This document shows, piece by piece, positions 7,818-17,674 of a stretch of DNA of 64,000 bases. A program made the translations under genes and the position numbers. The stretch's first letter is position 1. Each line of letters starts with the position of its first letter. Under the pieces are notes generated by a model. It worked only from the letters and a program-made list of their open reading frames with translations, was not told the DNA's origin and made no database searches. Source of the stretch: Marinomonas gallaica (GTDB lineage Bacteria > Pseudomonadota > Gammaproteobacteria > Pseudomonadales > Marinomonadaceae); NCBI RefSeq assembly GCF_001639745.1, contig NZ_LTAX01000012.1, positions 47,802-111,801 on the forward strand, read 5' to 3'.

Positions 7818-8150
7818 ATGCAAACTTGGATTATTTTATTCGTGGCCATTCTTTCTGAAGTGATTGCCACCTCCGCCTTAAAAGCCAGCGAAGGGTTCTC
7901 TAAGTTGGGGCCAAGTGTGTTAGTTGTGGTGGGGTATGCGTTGGCGTTTTACTTTTTGTCGCTGACATTGAAAGTGATGTCGGTCGGCATTGCTTATGCT
8001 ATCTGGGCAGGGCTTGGCATTGTCTTAACGGCGATTATAGGGTGGTTGATATTCGAACAGAAGCTCGACACCGCGGCTCTTGTAGGGATGGGGTTGATAC
8101 TTTTGGGCGTAATTGTGATTAATTTGTTTTCAAACGCAAGTGGGCATTAA
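7818..8150 (+). CDS. SMR-family multidrug/guanidinium-type exporter
   Basis: A 110-residue, four-helix small multidrug resistance protein. The membrane-embedded glutamate is present at position 14 ([19 protein letters not shown]), and the TM3/TM4 signatures [13 protein letters not shown] and LIFEQKLD are clear. An upstream in-frame start at 7752 would add 22 residues not found in the family. The ATG at 7818 aligns with EmrE and has an AAGGT site. It works as an antiparallel dimer in the inner membrane. The substrate (quaternary ammonium compounds or guanidinium) is not decided by sequence alone. Confidence 0.88.
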   Translation: MQTWIILFVAILSEVIATSALKASEGFSKLGPSVLVVVGYALAFYFLSLTLKVMSVGIAYAIWAGLGIVLTAIIGWLIFEQKLDTAALVGMGLILLGVIVINLFSNASGH

Positions 8151-8229
8151 TTCGTCGCAAACAGGATAGTGATTTGACCGACCTCAGCGTAATTTGCCAT
8201 AAGTCAATTTGGCATATTAGAGGTATTCT

Positions 8230-8619
8230 ATGTTTAGCTTATTAAGCAAATATCAATGCGCAAAAGAATTGGGTTTACCCATTGCTGCATTTATTGCATT
8301 GCTGCTATTTAGCGCAATTTTCACTTATTTCTGCCCTGAAAGTGGCTGGTCTACTTTCTTTGCCATTTTACCGCTTATCCCTGCTATTTGGGCGGTTCGC
8401 ACGACCGTTCGCTTAGTCAAGCAAATGGAAACGATGTTGCAAGAACAGCAGCTTGTTAACTTTGCCACCAGCTTTGTTGTGGTTGGCTTAGTGACGTTCA
8501 CTTACGGCTTCTTGTCTTGCTTTGCAGATTACCCAAGCCTGCCGCTGATCCTTGTCGCACCGCTGATGGTCGCTGTTTGGGTGGTAACGGATCTGCTAGC
8601 GAAGCGTCGCAACAAGTAA
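8230..8619 (+). CDS. Small inner-membrane protein, unknown function
   Basis: A 129-residue protein with hydrophobic segments at about residues 18-35, 40-58, 78-98 and 103-122, and a short charged middle (RTTVRLVKQMETMLQEQQ). It ends in RRNK. I do not recognise the family. It starts 79 bp after the SMR gene with its own AGAGG site. Gene-like codon use and a clean topology support it as real. Confidence 0.65.
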   Translation: MFSLLSKYQCAKELGLPIAAFIALLLFSAIFTYFCPESGWSTFFAILPLIPAIWAVRTTVRLVKQMETMLQEQQLVNFATSFVVVGLVTFTYGFLSCFADYPSLPLILVAPLMVAVWVVTDLLAKRRNK

Positions 8620-8777
8620 TTCGTTCGGCGATCCCACTTTTCTTATGGCTGTAAAGCCATGTTTTTTCTGCCAAATTGCATTCCTCCCGGACAATAGGAC
8701 AGCCTGATATTTGCAATAATCAGGTTGTCCTTGTGCAACAGTTGTAGCAAAGTAATGGCTTTTTAAGGACGATTAAA

Positions 8778-9665
8778 ATGGCCAGCTTACTCAGTCTGTT
8801 CGCCCTCGCTGCACTGTGGGGAAGTTCTTTCCTGTTTATGCGTATCGCAGCACTGCCGATGGGCCCAGCGTTGATGATCGAAGCGCGTGTTGGATTGGCG
8901 GCTGTAACACTGTTGATCGTTGCTATCATTCTGCGCAAACGTTTATCGTTCTTCTCTCATGTTAAGCATTATTTTATTCTCGGCTTATTCAGTACGGCTT
9001 TGCCATTTATTTTGATTGCGTATGCCGCGCAGACGTTAAACGCTTCGACGCTTTCTATTTTGAACTCAACCGCACCAATATGGGGAGCGCTGATAGGTGC
9101 TTTCTGGGGACGAAACCCATTGACACGTAGTGTCTTGCTTGGGTTGGCGCTGGGAGTGTTAGGGGTCAGTGTATTGGTTGGAAAAGAGGCGCGATTGGTG
9201 GGCATCGATGCAATTGTTCCTATGTGTTGCAGTGTGATGGCAGCGTTTTGCTACGGTATTGCCACGAACTACACAAAAATCGCGCCAAAAGTGCCTTCGT
9301 TTAATAATGCTCATGGCAGTATGTGGGGGGCAACGATTCTGCTGTTGCCTTTGGCGTTGTTGATGCCTGCACGTGAGCCGATTACGTTAGACATTGGCTT
9401 GCCGGTCTTGGCGCTTGGTATCTTTTGTACTGGCTTAGCGTATGTGTTGTATTTTCGTCTAGTGGACGACATCGGCGCTGCTTCAGCATTGTCGGTTACC
9501 TTCTTGGTCCCCGTATTTGGTATCTTATGGGGGCATTTATTTTTAGGGGAACCTGTGGGCTGGAATACACTCATAGGTACTTTGCTTGTGCTATCAGGTA
9601 CGTCTTTAGTCACGGGGTTTTCCGTTACTCGAGCCATACGTAATGTTCGCCGAGCAGACCAATAG
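8778..9665 (+). CDS. EamA/DMT-superfamily transporter
   Basis: A 295-residue protein with ten predicted helices arranged as two EamA repeats; the first begins LLSLFALAALWGSSFLFMRIA and the second near AIVPMCCSVMAAFCYGIATNY. The conserved end-of-repeat motif (FLVPVFGILWGHLFLGE) is present. Family members export amino acids or small metabolites. The substrate cannot be predicted. A short gap links it to the TTG-initiated gene that follows. Confidence 0.88.
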   Translation: MASLLSLFALAALWGSSFLFMRIAALPMGPALMIEARVGLAAVTLLIVAIILRKRLSFFSHVKHYFILGLFSTALPFILIAYAAQTLNASTLSILNSTAPIWGALIGAFWGRNPLTRSVLLGLALGVLGVSVLVGKEARLVGIDAIVPMCCSVMAAFCYGIATNYTKIAPKVPSFNNAHGSMWGATILLLPLALLMPAREPITLDIGLPVLALGIFCTGLAYVLYFRLVDDIGAASALSVTFLVPVFGILWGHLFLGEPVGWNTLIGTLLVLSGTSLVTGFSVTRAIRNVRRADQ

Positions 9666-9686
9666 AAGACAATTAAGGAGACGGTT

Positions 9687-10034
9687 TTGTCGTCGTTTAA
9701 AGAGCGTTTAGAAAAAGCGCATGCTGAGCTGCAGGCCCAGGGTGTGTGGCTATCAAACTACAAACCACCAATGTTTAGTTTGCTGCGTATGCTGGGTATT
9801 AAAGTCCCGCCGCCGTACTACATTGGCTTTCATTTGAATGCCATCATCGCTTTTTGGTATTTTGCGCTGATCATCTTCTTGGTCATGTACTTTGGCATTT
9901 TAGGCAGCTCAGATACCTTTCAAACTGCGATGGACAAAGCGCTGTTGTGGGGTTTTGTTTATGGCATAGGGATGGCGGTTTTTTATACCATTCGTCGCCG
10001 AAAATTATCACTCAGTGACTGGTCGTCGCTGTAA
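9687..10034 (+). CDS. DUF6404-like two-helix membrane protein (TTG start)
   Basis: A 115-residue protein read from TTG at 9687. AAGGAG lies six bases upstream and no in-frame ATG gives a better start. The N-terminal soluble stretch (ERLEKAHAELQAQGVWLSNYKPPMFSLLRMLGIKVPPPYY) matches what I recall of the DUF6404 family. It is followed by two helices at about 48-70 and 85-100 and a basic tail (RRRKLS). No biochemical function is known to me. It sits 21 bp after the EamA gene and 18 bp before the monooxygenase-like gene, so the three may be one transcript. Confidence 0.7.
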   Translation: MSSFKERLEKAHAELQAQGVWLSNYKPPMFSLLRMLGIKVPPPYYIGFHLNAIIAFWYFALIIFLVMYFGILGSSDTFQTAMDKALLWGFVYGIGMAVFYTIRRRKLSLSDWSSL

Positions 10035-10052
10035 CTATTTATAGGAATCTAT

Positions 10053-10403
10053 ATGTCTAGCAAAGTTTATTGTGTTGCGCAGTTCTTGCCAAAAGAAGGT
10101 CAAGAAAAAGCGCTGTTTGAAGTATTGCAAAGCCTTGAGCCAAACACCTTACGTGAAGATGGCTGTCTTCAATACCGTGTGACGCGACAAATAGCCAGCC
10201 CGTTTGCGGATGGCAAGAGTTTCCCAATTGCCTTTCACGAGCAATGGGCCGATATGGCGTCGTTTGAAGCGCACTGCCAGCGACAGGAAATCGCTACATT
10301 CTTTGAAAAGTACTGCCAAGCAGACGACGGCTTAGCAGCGGATTGGAATGTCTGTATTTACTCTGACGAGCCTGCTGATTTTGATGCCCCTGTGTTTGAG
10401 TAA
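10053..10403 (+). CDS. Antibiotic biosynthesis monooxygenase-domain protein (YgiN-like)
   Basis: A 116-residue protein with a single ABM ferredoxin-like fold: VYCVAQFLPKEGQEKALFEVLQSLEPNTLREDGCLQYRV, then FHEQWADMASFEAHCQRQEIATFF. Relatives include the quinol monooxygenase YgiN and stress-related dimeric enzymes. The substrate is not predictable. It ends exactly where the convergent dgcZ-like gene ends (10403/10404), with no terminator space between them. Confidence 0.82.
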   Translation: MSSKVYCVAQFLPKEGQEKALFEVLQSLEPNTLREDGCLQYRVTRQIASPFADGKSFPIAFHEQWADMASFEAHCQRQEIATFFEKYCQADDGLAADWNVCIYSDEPADFDAPVFE

Positions 10404-11294
10404 CTAAGACTTATTTTTCTGCGTGATGCGATCCGCGTTAATGACGCGATTTCGACCGTGTTGTTTGCCGTAATACATGGCTATATCAGCCCGTTCGATG
10501 ACGCTGACTAAGGGCTCTTGGTGTCGTGCTAGTGCGACACCAATGGTCACGCTGATTTGAATCGTTGCGTCATCCTGATGAACAATTGGCGTGTGGTACA
10601 CCGTATGTCGAATAAGCTCTGCCAGTGCTTCGGCCTGCTTAGCTTGCACGGCACACAGCATAATGATGAATTCCTCCCCGCCATAGCGGTACATCGATTG
10701 ATCTATATTCAATACATCATGCATTCGCATAACCAACTGTTGTAACACGGTATCGCCCATATTATGCCCGTATAGGTCGTTAATCGATTTAAAGTGGTCC
10801 ACATCGATAAACATTAAGGCTAATGCGCCAGTGCATTGTTGCTGCTGAGTGCGAAACTCTTGTATTAAGCGTTGACGTAACGGTAAACCGGTTAGGTTAT
10901 CAATTTGGGTGTAATGGTAAATGGCTTGGGTTTTGAAGTAGGCCAAGTGATCGATCAGCTCGGCTTGGCAGCGCTCGAAGTGTTCTAAATCTTCGATATT
11001 GCCCGCCAGCCCTTGGCTGATTGGTCGTGCTAAATTTCGAATAGTATCGTGCATTTGCTGGTGCACGGTCACTAAACGTTGGGTTTGCTCGGCATTGATG
11101 GATGTAAACGTGATGAGGTGTTGCGCTAAAAACTGGCCAAATTGGCATAGATGGTGGGCATCGTTATGCATGACGTCATCATCCGGAAATGAGCGCAGCA
11201 CGGTGCAGCGTAAAATCCTACGGCTCCACTCAAGGTGAGCTTGTTGCCCTGCATCAAGTGCGGTAACAAATTCTTGGAAATCGAATTTTTGCAC
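10404..11294 (-). CDS. dgcZ: Zinc-sensing diguanylate cyclase (CZB + GGDEF), DgcZ-like
   Basis: 296 residues, the same length as E. coli DgcZ/YdeH. The N-terminal CZB domain (about 10-125) keeps all four zinc ligands: His in QQAHLEW, Cys in HHLCQFGQF, and the His pair in TVHQQMHDT. The C-terminal domain (about 130-290) has the active motif GGEEF in MYRYGGEEFIIML and an intact DxxxF metal site (FIDVDHFKSIND). No RxxD inhibitory site precedes GGEEF (the sequence there is LNID), as in DgcZ. It would make cyclic di-GMP when zinc is low. It is a monocistronic gene. Confidence 0.88.
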   Translation of the reverse strand: MQKFDFQEFVTALDAGQQAHLEWSRRILRCTVLRSFPDDDVMHNDAHHLCQFGQFLAQHLITFTSINAEQTQRLVTVHQQMHDTIRNLARPISQGLAGNIEDLEHFERCQAELIDHLAYFKTQAIYHYTQIDNLTGLPLRQRLIQEFRTQQQQCTGALALMFIDVDHFKSINDLYGHNMGDTVLQQLVMRMHDVLNIDQSMYRYGGEEFIIMLCAVQAKQAEALAELIRHTVYHTPIVHQDDATIQISVTIGVALARHQEPLVSVIERADIAMYYGKQHGRNRVINADRITQKNKS

Positions 11295-11428
11295 GATTAG
11301 ACCATAAACTAGATTTATGAAGGTAATGTCAGTTTATCTTAGCCCAATCGAATGATCTATCGTTTGTCGAAGTGGCTTGGTATTGTGCTAAGTCAGTACT
11401 GAAGCGCAGTGATCAGCAGGAAAAATGA

Positions 11429-11459
11429 CCTAGAAGCCTTATTTAGTAAGGCTTCTAGG
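11429..11459. repeat. Perfect 13-bp stem hairpin
   Basis: CCTAGAAGCCTTA and TAAGGCTTCTAGG flank the loop TTTAG. No T-run follows on the plus strand. Read on the minus strand, the arm is followed by GTCATTTTTCC, so it could terminate minus-strand transcription from the region to its right. Confidence 0.5.
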
Positions 11460-11657
11460 TATAAAACGTCGACCGGAATGTTAGCTGCTTTGCATGGCAA
11501 TTCATAGAATACAAAGTATAAGGCGTACTTATCAAAACCACATTCCAGTCGCGCTGGGAGTAAGGCATACAGCAAGTTTCTGGTCGGCAGCAGAGTTCAC
11601 ATGTTTCACTAATACCGACGCTAAAACTACTGTAAGCAGGGTTGGTAAGCTAACCAA

Positions 11658-11688
11658 ACCATAAATGTTATAGTATAACATTTATGGT
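11658..11688. repeat. Perfect 31-bp palindrome (15-bp arms, one central base)
   Basis: ACCATAAATGTTATA, then a single G, then its exact complement. It lies 54 bp downstream of the minus-strand solute-binding protein gene. A one-base loop makes an ordinary terminator unlikely; a dimeric-protein binding site or cruciform is more plausible. Confidence 0.5.
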
Positions 11689-11741
11689 GAAATGCAATAC
11701 TTCTTTAAATGGAATGTTAGTACGCAGTCTGAGTGCTGAAA

Positions 11742-13283
11742 TTATTGCGCCCACGTTAACTCATTTAAGTAATAGCTTCGTTCATACGGGTCAAAGCGGA
11801 ATCCATTCAAGCGCTTGCTTACGGCCGTTTGTTGTACGTAGTAAGCGATTGGTATTACAGGCTTCTCGTCATAGATGACTTGTGCAATCTGCTGAGCTTT
11901 TTGTTTGTAAACGACAGGGTCGAGCTCAGTGACTAGAGACTTAAGTAGCGTTTGTACACTTTTATTGGCCCAATTCATACTGCCCCAGTCGCTGCCTTGA
12001 AGTGTACTGAAATCATCTATTAATACCGTTAGTGGGTCGGCGATGATTCCATAACTGCGCGAAATAAGAGCGGTTTCGAGCGAGCCATTTGAGTGAGCGA
12101 TTGGGATGGCGCTGAAATGTTTGATTTCAATATTGAGCTTGATGCCGAGCTGTTTCCACTGATCTTGGATGACAGTAGCCACCTCAGCCAGTTCTGGACG
12201 GAGAGGGTAGGTCAACATGTCAATTTCAAAGCGCACTTCGTTTTTTTCGAGCCAACCATCTCGGTTTTTCGTCCAGCCTTGTTGTGTCAGTAATTCGCTC
12301 GCTTTTGCCATATCTTGCTGCATTGATGTTTCTGCTAAATACCAGTCGCCCATTGATGGCGGCATTAATTGGGCTGAAGCAGACTGGGGGGTTCGCAGTA
12401 TTGCAATGGCAATACCTTGTCGGTCGATGGCAAGACTGAGGGCTTGGCGTGTCTTAATGTCCTTCAAATAAGGGTGCTCTGCATTGAGCTTAATCGCGAC
12501 GGTGCGAGGCAGTTCGGAGCGCATGATATTGAGATTGGGCTGTCGTTGCAGTGTTCCAATGATAATCGGGTCTAAATCAAAAATAATATCGGATTTGCCG
12601 CTTCGAGCTTGCAGCATGCGGGCTTCGGTGCGAAGCCCTGTCAAATAGCGGGCATAAGGAATGGCGGCTTTTTTACCCCAGTAACGATCAAACTTTTTAA
12701 CCACCAAACGATAAGGGGGGGTTATTTTGTAGGCCGAATAAGGCCCCGTGCCAATGAGCTGTGTCTCAATACTTTCTTGATCATAAGACTCTGTATCAAT
12801 GATGCCGCTCGAATGGTGTGCTAAGATAGCTCCGAGTGGCTGGTAGGGGCTATTGAGAAAAATATCAATATATTGGTCGCTCTCTGAAGAGATAACCCTG
12901 ACAGGAACGTTTCTCCAGACGCTGGCATGTTTCACAGCGTTATGTAAGGCTTTGACGACCGCCGCCGTTGTGAGCGTTTTGTCGTTATGAAAAACAACTC
13001 CGTCGCGCAGCGACAACCTCCAATGCGTGCCTTCCTCTAGGATTTGCCAGTCGGTTGCAAGTCCTGGTAGCAAATTGCCTTGGCGATCAATGTTCAGCAA
13101 GGTTTCGACCACTTGCATACGGGTAAACACATAGCCATAGCGTGACAAATCTAGATTCTGGAATTCAAAACTAGCACTAATATTGACTGTATTGGTCTGC
13201 GTAGGTTCAGCTTTTATCGATGCATTGGCCCCGAAAAATAGCGAAAACATAACGACCATAGATATCGCTTTTGAGAAAGACAT
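11742..13283 (-). CDS. Orphan periplasmic solute-binding protein, peptide/nickel family (SBP_bac_5)
   Basis: A 513-residue family-5 extracellular solute-binding protein with a Sec signal (MSFSKAISMVVMFSLFFGANASIKA). The core reads TRMQVVETLLNIDRQGNLLPGLATDWQI..WRLSLRDGVVFHNDKTLT, with the C-terminal signature near QIAQVIYDEKPVIPIAYYVQQTAV. It has no neighbouring permease or ATPase. The closest relative in this window is the lipoprotein SBP at 57291, which has a full transporter, so it may supply an alternative ligand to that or another importer. The ligand (oligopeptide, metal chelate or opine) is unresolved. Confidence 0.85.
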   Translation of the reverse strand: MSFSKAISMVVMFSLFFGANASIKAEPTQTNTVNISASFEFQNLDLSRYGYVFTRMQVVETLLNIDRQGNLLPGLATDWQILEEGTHWRLSLRDGVVFHNDKTLTTAAVVKALHNAVKHASVWRNVPVRVISSESDQYIDIFLNSPYQPLGAILAHHSSGIIDTESYDQESIETQLIGTGPYSAYKITPPYRLVVKKFDRYWGKKAAIPYARYLTGLRTEARMLQARSGKSDIIFDLDPIIIGTLQRQPNLNIMRSELPRTVAIKLNAEHPYLKDIKTRQALSLAIDRQGIAIAILRTPQSASAQLMPPSMGDWYLAETSMQQDMAKASELLTQQGWTKNRDGWLEKNEVRFEIDMLTYPLRPELAEVATVIQDQWKQLGIKLNIEIKHFSAIPIAHSNGSLETALISRSYGIIADPLTVLIDDFSTLQGSDWGSMNWANKSVQTLLKSLVTELDPVVYKQKAQQIAQVIYDEKPVIPIAYYVQQTAVSKRLNGFRFDPYERSYYLNELTWAQ

Positions 13284-13581
13284 GGTAATGGCGAGACCTT
13301 AAATTACATAAGTAATGTTCAATATACGTTCACTTAAAGATTATAGGCTTTAAATACGCATGAAAGATTTTCATGTTCTGAATGCACTTTAAGCGACGTA
13401 TAACAAAAAACCAGTGTGTTTATGAATAATAGGCTGGTTGAGATGTTTTTTCTGAAATTTTGAGTGGAGAGATTGTGAACTAATGTGTACAATTTTCGGT
13501 CGAAATTCTGATTTAAGTCAAAATTGATTATATAATGATCAATTCTGTTCTGTCACAAGTCAACAACGTAGGTATCCGATA
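13284..13581. other. AT-rich intergenic region with a promoter-like dyad
   Basis: There are 298 bp between divergent genes. At 13522-13544 the arms AATTGAT and ATCAATT surround TATATAATG, which contains a perfect TATAAT at 13531-13536. This is probably the promoter of the 13582 gene, perhaps with an operator laid over it. Nothing else was recognised. Confidence 0.4.
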
Positions 13582-13965
13582 GTGGATGATAAACAAACCA
13601 GCAACATGATGAGCAATTTTGGCGAGCTACGCCAGCCTCTTCAGTCTCTGAAGTGGGCGGCTCGTTTGAATGCGTTTGTTTTAGCTGTCGTCGCGGTGAA
13701 TCTGATTATTTTTCCGCTCGGTGGCGCTTATGATCCAAGTGACTTTTTCCACACGGTCTTCAAAGACCTTCCGCTTATCTCCCTGTATGCCTTCTTTGGC
13801 ATGATCAGCCTCTTTGTGTTTGTCTACTGGCTATTTATGCCTAGTGGGCAATTTGTGTTGCCGGAAAGAAACCGTCGCAACATAAAGCCACCGCGTCAGG
13901 TGGTTATTCGACAAGCCAACTACCGTAAGGTATCTGCTTGTCGTGCACCTCCCGTTTCTGCTTAA
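13582..13965 (+). CDS. Small membrane protein upstream of cyo operon, unknown
   Basis: A 127-residue protein with two hydrophobic segments (about 29-48 and 70-92) and a basic C terminus (PERNRRNIKPPRQVVIRQANYRK). The start is GTG at 13582; ATG codons at M9 and M10 are alternatives, and no strong ribosome site decides between them. It lies 158 bp before cyoA on the same strand. I do not recognise it as a known oxidase assembly factor, and co-transcription is only possible. Confidence 0.6.
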   Translation: MDDKQTSNMMSNFGELRQPLQSLKWAARLNAFVLAVVAVNLIIFPLGGAYDPSDFFHTVFKDLPLISLYAFFGMISLFVFVYWLFMPSGQFVLPERNRRNIKPPRQVVIRQANYRKVSACRAPPVSA

Positions 13966-14123
13966 AGAGTTTTGCGGATTAACTAACGACTCATCCGAGT
14001 TTGCGGTTAGTCACGTACTCTTTGAGTGCACGCATTACTCCCGCGCGGAAAAGTTACCGGCCTGAGCCGGTCTGAAATCCTGTCATCGTTTCGATGTCAG
14101 CCTACGTCAATCTGGGTTAGAGG

Positions 14124-15086
14124 ATGAATCTCTTGTTAACTCGTAACTTAAGTAAAGTCGCTTTGGCAGCACTAGTAGCATTACTAGCTGGTTGTCAGGG
14201 TGGTGTGCTTGACCCGAAAGGACAAATCGGTGTGATGGAGAAGGAGCTGATTATTACAGCTACTATCCTAATGCTGCTTGTTGTGGTTCCGGTGATTCTC
14301 ATGACTCTTTACTTCGCGTGGAAGTATCGCGAAGGTCGTGGTGAAGCATATGAGCCAAAATGGTCACACTCCACAAAAATTGAAACCGTAGTATGGGTTA
14401 TTCCAATTATCATCATTGCGATTCTTGGTGTAATTACTTACAAATCAACGCATGCGTTGAACCCGTACAAGCCTATCGAATCTGAAGAAGAGCCGATCAC
14501 TGTTGAAGTGGTATCTCTTAACTGGAAATGGTTATTCATTTACCCAGATCTTGGTATCGCTACGGTAAATGAGTTGGCGTTCCCTGCGAATGTTCCTGTG
14601 AACTTCAAAATCACGTCTGCCGGAACAATGAACTCATTCTTCATCCCACAATTGGGTAGCCAAATCTACTCTATGGCGGGCATGGAAACGAAGCTTCATT
14701 TGATCGCAGACGAACCGGGTACGTTCAAGGGCATTTCAGCAAACTACTCTGGTCATGGCTTTACAGGCATGAAATTCGAAGCGATCGCGACACCAACGCG
14801 TGAAGACTTCCAAGAGTGGGTTGAAGGCGTTAAAGCTAGCGGTGAAACACTGTCTACTGAACGTTATGAAGAGCTTGTTGAGCCGACTGAATACCACCCA
14901 GTCGAGTACTTTGCATCGGTTAAAGATGGCTTGTACTTCGATATCATCTGGGAATACATGGGCGATATGGGGCGCATCGATTTCTACGGTAAGCCTGAAT
15001 ACGGTGCACAGCTTCCTGAGGGCGTAATCCTTCCTCAGCGTGAGCAAAAGAGTACTACCCATGAAGCTGAGGAGGCCTCTCACTAA
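14124..15086 (+). CDS. cyoA: Cytochrome bo3 ubiquinol oxidase subunit II
   Basis: 320 residues, a lipoprotein: the lipobox LLAGC ends at about residue 24. Two helices follow (about 43-65 and 85-107), then the periplasmic cupredoxin domain ([26 protein letters not shown]) and the COX_ARM region. The copper-A ligands of cytochrome c oxidases are absent (the family reads [22 protein letters not shown] sequence there), as expected for a quinol oxidase. AGAGG abuts the ATG at 14124 directly, so translation may in fact begin at the TTG at 14133, which has ideal spacing. It is the first gene of cyoABCDE; the stop overlaps cyoB by one base. Confidence 0.95.
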   Translation: MNLLLTRNLSKVALAALVALLAGCQGGVLDPKGQIGVMEKELIITATILMLLVVVPVILMTLYFAWKYREGRGEAYEPKWSHSTKIETVVWVIPIIIIAILGVITYKSTHALNPYKPIESEEEPITVEVVSLNWKWLFIYPDLGIATVNELAFPANVPVNFKITSAGTMNSFFIPQLGSQIYSMAGMETKLHLIADEPGTFKGISANYSGHGFTGMKFEAIATPTREDFQEWVEGVKASGETLSTERYEELVEPTEYHPVEYFASVKDGLYFDIIWEYMGDMGRIDFYGKPEYGAQLPEGVILPQREQKSTTHEAEEASH

Positions 15087-17062
15087 TGAATCTTCTAGGT
15101 AAATTGTCTTGGGATGCGATCCCTCATGACCCAATTGTCCTAGTTACCCTTGCTATCGTAGCGATTGGTGGCGCGGCATTGTTCGTGTTCATGACGTTGG
15201 CGAAGAAATGGGGCTGGCTATGGCGTGAATGGTTGACGTCTGTCGACCACAAACGTTTGGGTATCATGTACATCATTCTTGCGTTAGTAATGCTGGTCCG
15301 TGGTTTCGCGGATGCCATTATGATGCGTACACAGCTCGCTGTGGCAACCAATGGTTCGGAAGGTTACTTACCACCGCACCACTATGACCAGATCTTTACG
15401 GCACACGGTGTCATCATGATCATCTTTATGGCGATGCCATTTATGATCGGTTTGATGAACATTATCGTGCCACTACAGATCGGTGCGCGTGACGTTGCCT
15501 TCCCATTCCTGAACAACCTATCTTTCTGGTTGGCAGTGTCTGGTGCGTTGCTAGTAAACATCTCTCTAGGTCTTGGTGAATTCGCGATGACAGGTTGGGT
15601 AGCTTACCCACCATTGTCAGGACTTGAATTCAGTCCGGGAACCGGGGTGGATTACTACATATGGGCGCTGCAGATATCCGGTATCGGTACCACTCTAACG
15701 GGTGTGAACTTCTTAGTCACTGTACTTAAGATGCGTGCACCGGGCATGAAGTTGATGGAAATGCCTATCTTTACTTGGACCTGTACTTGGGCCAACGTAT
15801 TGATCGTAGCGTCTTTCCCGATCCTGACGGCTGCGCTAGCCATGTTGACGCTTGACCGTTACTTGGATTTCCACTTCTTCACTAACGACCTTGGCGGGAA
15901 CTCGATGATGTATATCAACTTGTTCTGGGCATGGGGTCACCCTGAAGTATATATCCTAGTACTGCCAGCATTTGGTATGTTCTCGGAAATCGTATCGACT
16001 TTCTCGGGTAAGCGATTATTCGGCCACAAGTCAATGATTTACGCCTCCGGTGTTATATCGCTTCTAGGCTTTATCGTATGGCTGCATCACTTCTTTACCA
16101 TGGGGTCGAGCGCGAACGTTAACGCCTTCTTCGGTATCATGACGATGATCATCGCGATTCCGACTGGTGTGAAGCTGTTCAACTGGCTATTTACTATGTA
16201 CAAAGGTCGCATTCGTATGACTGTGCCAATGTACTGGGTAATGGGTTTCATGATCACCTTCTCTATTGGTGGTATGACAGGTGTATTGCTTGCCATCCCT
16301 GGTGCGGACTACGTATTGCATAACTCTTTGTTCCTAATCGCTCACTTCCATAACACGATTATCGGTGGTGCAGTGTTTGGTTACCTAGCGGGCTTCGCTT
16401 TCTGGTTCCCGAAAGCAATGGGCTTCCACCTAGATCCAAAACTGGGCAAGGTGTCTTTCTGGTGTTGGTTCATCGGCTTCTTCCTAGCATTCATGCCACT
16501 TTACGTGCTTGGTTTCCTAGGTATGACGCGTCGTCTAAACCATACAGACAACCCAGACTGGAACGTTTGGTTATACATCGCAGCAGTCGGTGCGTTTGTC
16601 ATCGCTATTGGTATCGCAGCGTTCGTTCTTCAATTGATTCTTGGCTTCAAGAACAAAGACAAGAACTTGGACAAAACTGGCGATCCATGGAATGGCCACA
16701 CTCTAGAATGGTCTCTAGCGTCTCCACCACAGTTCTACAACTTCGCGAAAATTCCGCACGTTGAAGACTTGGATGCGTTCACTGACATGAAAGAGAAAGG
16801 CACAGCGTACCAGCGTCATGCGAGCTACGAGCCTATCCACATGCCAAGCAACACCAATGCAGGTCCAATCATGGGTCTACTAGCGACAGCTATGGGCTTT
16901 GCCTTGATCTGGCACATTTGGTGGTTAGCTGGTGCAAGCTTCATCGGCTTGATCGTTGCCTTCATTTTCCGTGCTTACGCAAGTAATACTGATTACTACG
17001 TACAGCCTGATGAAGTAGCACGTATCGAGAATGAACACCTAGATAACGTGGCGAAGGGGTAA
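15086..17062 (+). CDS. cyoB: Cytochrome bo3 ubiquinol oxidase subunit I
   Basis: A 658-residue haem-copper oxidase catalytic subunit with about 15 helices. The low-spin haem b ligand is in [15 protein letters not shown]. The Cu-B/haem o motif [13 protein letters not shown], carrying the His-Tyr crosslink pair, is at about 284-296, and LHHFFTMG supplies the two further histidines. [14 protein letters not shown] carries the remaining haem ligands. All are intact. It reduces O2 to water with ubiquinol and pumps protons in the inner membrane. The ribosome site is GAGGAGG. Confidence 0.97.
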   Translation: MNLLGKLSWDAIPHDPIVLVTLAIVAIGGAALFVFMTLAKKWGWLWREWLTSVDHKRLGIMYIILALVMLVRGFADAIMMRTQLAVATNGSEGYLPPHHYDQIFTAHGVIMIIFMAMPFMIGLMNIIVPLQIGARDVAFPFLNNLSFWLAVSGALLVNISLGLGEFAMTGWVAYPPLSGLEFSPGTGVDYYIWALQISGIGTTLTGVNFLVTVLKMRAPGMKLMEMPIFTWTCTWANVLIVASFPILTAALAMLTLDRYLDFHFFTNDLGGNSMMYINLFWAWGHPEVYILVLPAFGMFSEIVSTFSGKRLFGHKSMIYASGVISLLGFIVWLHHFFTMGSSANVNAFFGIMTMIIAIPTGVKLFNWLFTMYKGRIRMTVPMYWVMGFMITFSIGGMTGVLLAIPGADYVLHNSLFLIAHFHNTIIGGAVFGYLAGFAFWFPKAMGFHLDPKLGKVSFWCWFIGFFLAFMPLYVLGFLGMTRRLNHTDNPDWNVWLYIAAVGAFVIAIGIAAFVLQLILGFKNKDKNLDKTGDPWNGHTLEWSLASPPQFYNFAKIPHVEDLDAFTDMKEKGTAYQRHASYEPIHMPSNTNAGPIMGLLATAMGFALIWHIWWLAGASFIGLIVAFIFRAYASNTDYYVQPDEVARIENEHLDNVAKG

Positions 17063-17064
17063 TC

Positions 17065-17673
17065 ATGAGTACTTCTGCAACTGCGCATCACGATGCGCAC
17101 CATGACGAGCACCACGATACCGGACGTAATACTACGTTAGGTTTCTGGATTTACCTGATGACGGACTGCATTCTGTTCTCGTGCTTCTTTGCGACGTACG
17201 CAGTGCTGTTCATGAACACCGCAGGCGGTGTTTCTGGTAAAGATATTTTTGATCTTAATCTGATCGCAGGTGGTACGGCTGCACTATTGTTGAGCTCGAT
17301 TACATTCGGCTTTGCAATGATCAGCGCGTACAAAAAGAGCAAAGGCGGCACGCTACTTTGGTTAGCTGTGACGTTCTTGTTCGGTGCGACCTTCATCGCG
17401 ATTGAGCTTTACGAGTTTAATCACTTGATCCATGCGGGTCACGGGCCAAGCACAAGTGCGTTCCTAACGGCGTTCTTCTCGCTGGTTGGTTTGCACGGTT
17501 TGCACGTAACTGCCGGTCTACTATGGATCACGATTATGTTTATCGATGTTGCTAAGCGTGGTCTTAAAGACCGCACTGTAACTCGCTTAGGTTGCCTAAG
17601 CTTGTTCTGGCATTTCCTAGACGTAATCTGGATCTGTGTATTCTCTTTCGTCTACCTAATGGGAGCTATGTAA
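17065..17673 (+). CDS. cyoC: Cytochrome bo3 ubiquinol oxidase subunit III
   Basis: 202 residues with five helices. A His/Asp-rich N terminus ([13 protein letters not shown]) precedes the first helix [23 protein letters not shown]. The subunit III core [19 protein letters not shown] is present. It starts two bases after the cyoB stop. It stabilises subunit I; the length matches the family. Confidence 0.96.
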   Translation: MSTSATAHHDAHHDEHHDTGRNTTLGFWIYLMTDCILFSCFFATYAVLFMNTAGGVSGKDIFDLNLIAGGTAALLLSSITFGFAMISAYKKSKGGTLLWLAVTFLFGATFIAIELYEFNHLIHAGHGPSTSAFLTAFFSLVGLHGLHVTAGLLWITIMFIDVAKRGLKDRTVTRLGCLSLFWHFLDVIWICVFSFVYLMGAM

Positions 17674-17674
17674 A

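Larger units (their letters stand above)
11295..11741. other. Intergenic region with two large hairpins
   Basis: There are 447 bp between the dgcZ start and the 3' end of the solute-binding protein gene. A 60-codon minus-strand frame at 11393-11575 has no supportable features, and I do not call it. The only evident structures are the dyads at 11429-11459 and 11658-11688. Confidence 0.5.

Noticed and set aside
11393..11575. 60-codon minus-strand frame, also examined as an attC-like site
   Set aside because: It spans a hairpin, has no recognisable protein pattern, and lacks the RYYYAAC/GTTRRRY ends of attC.
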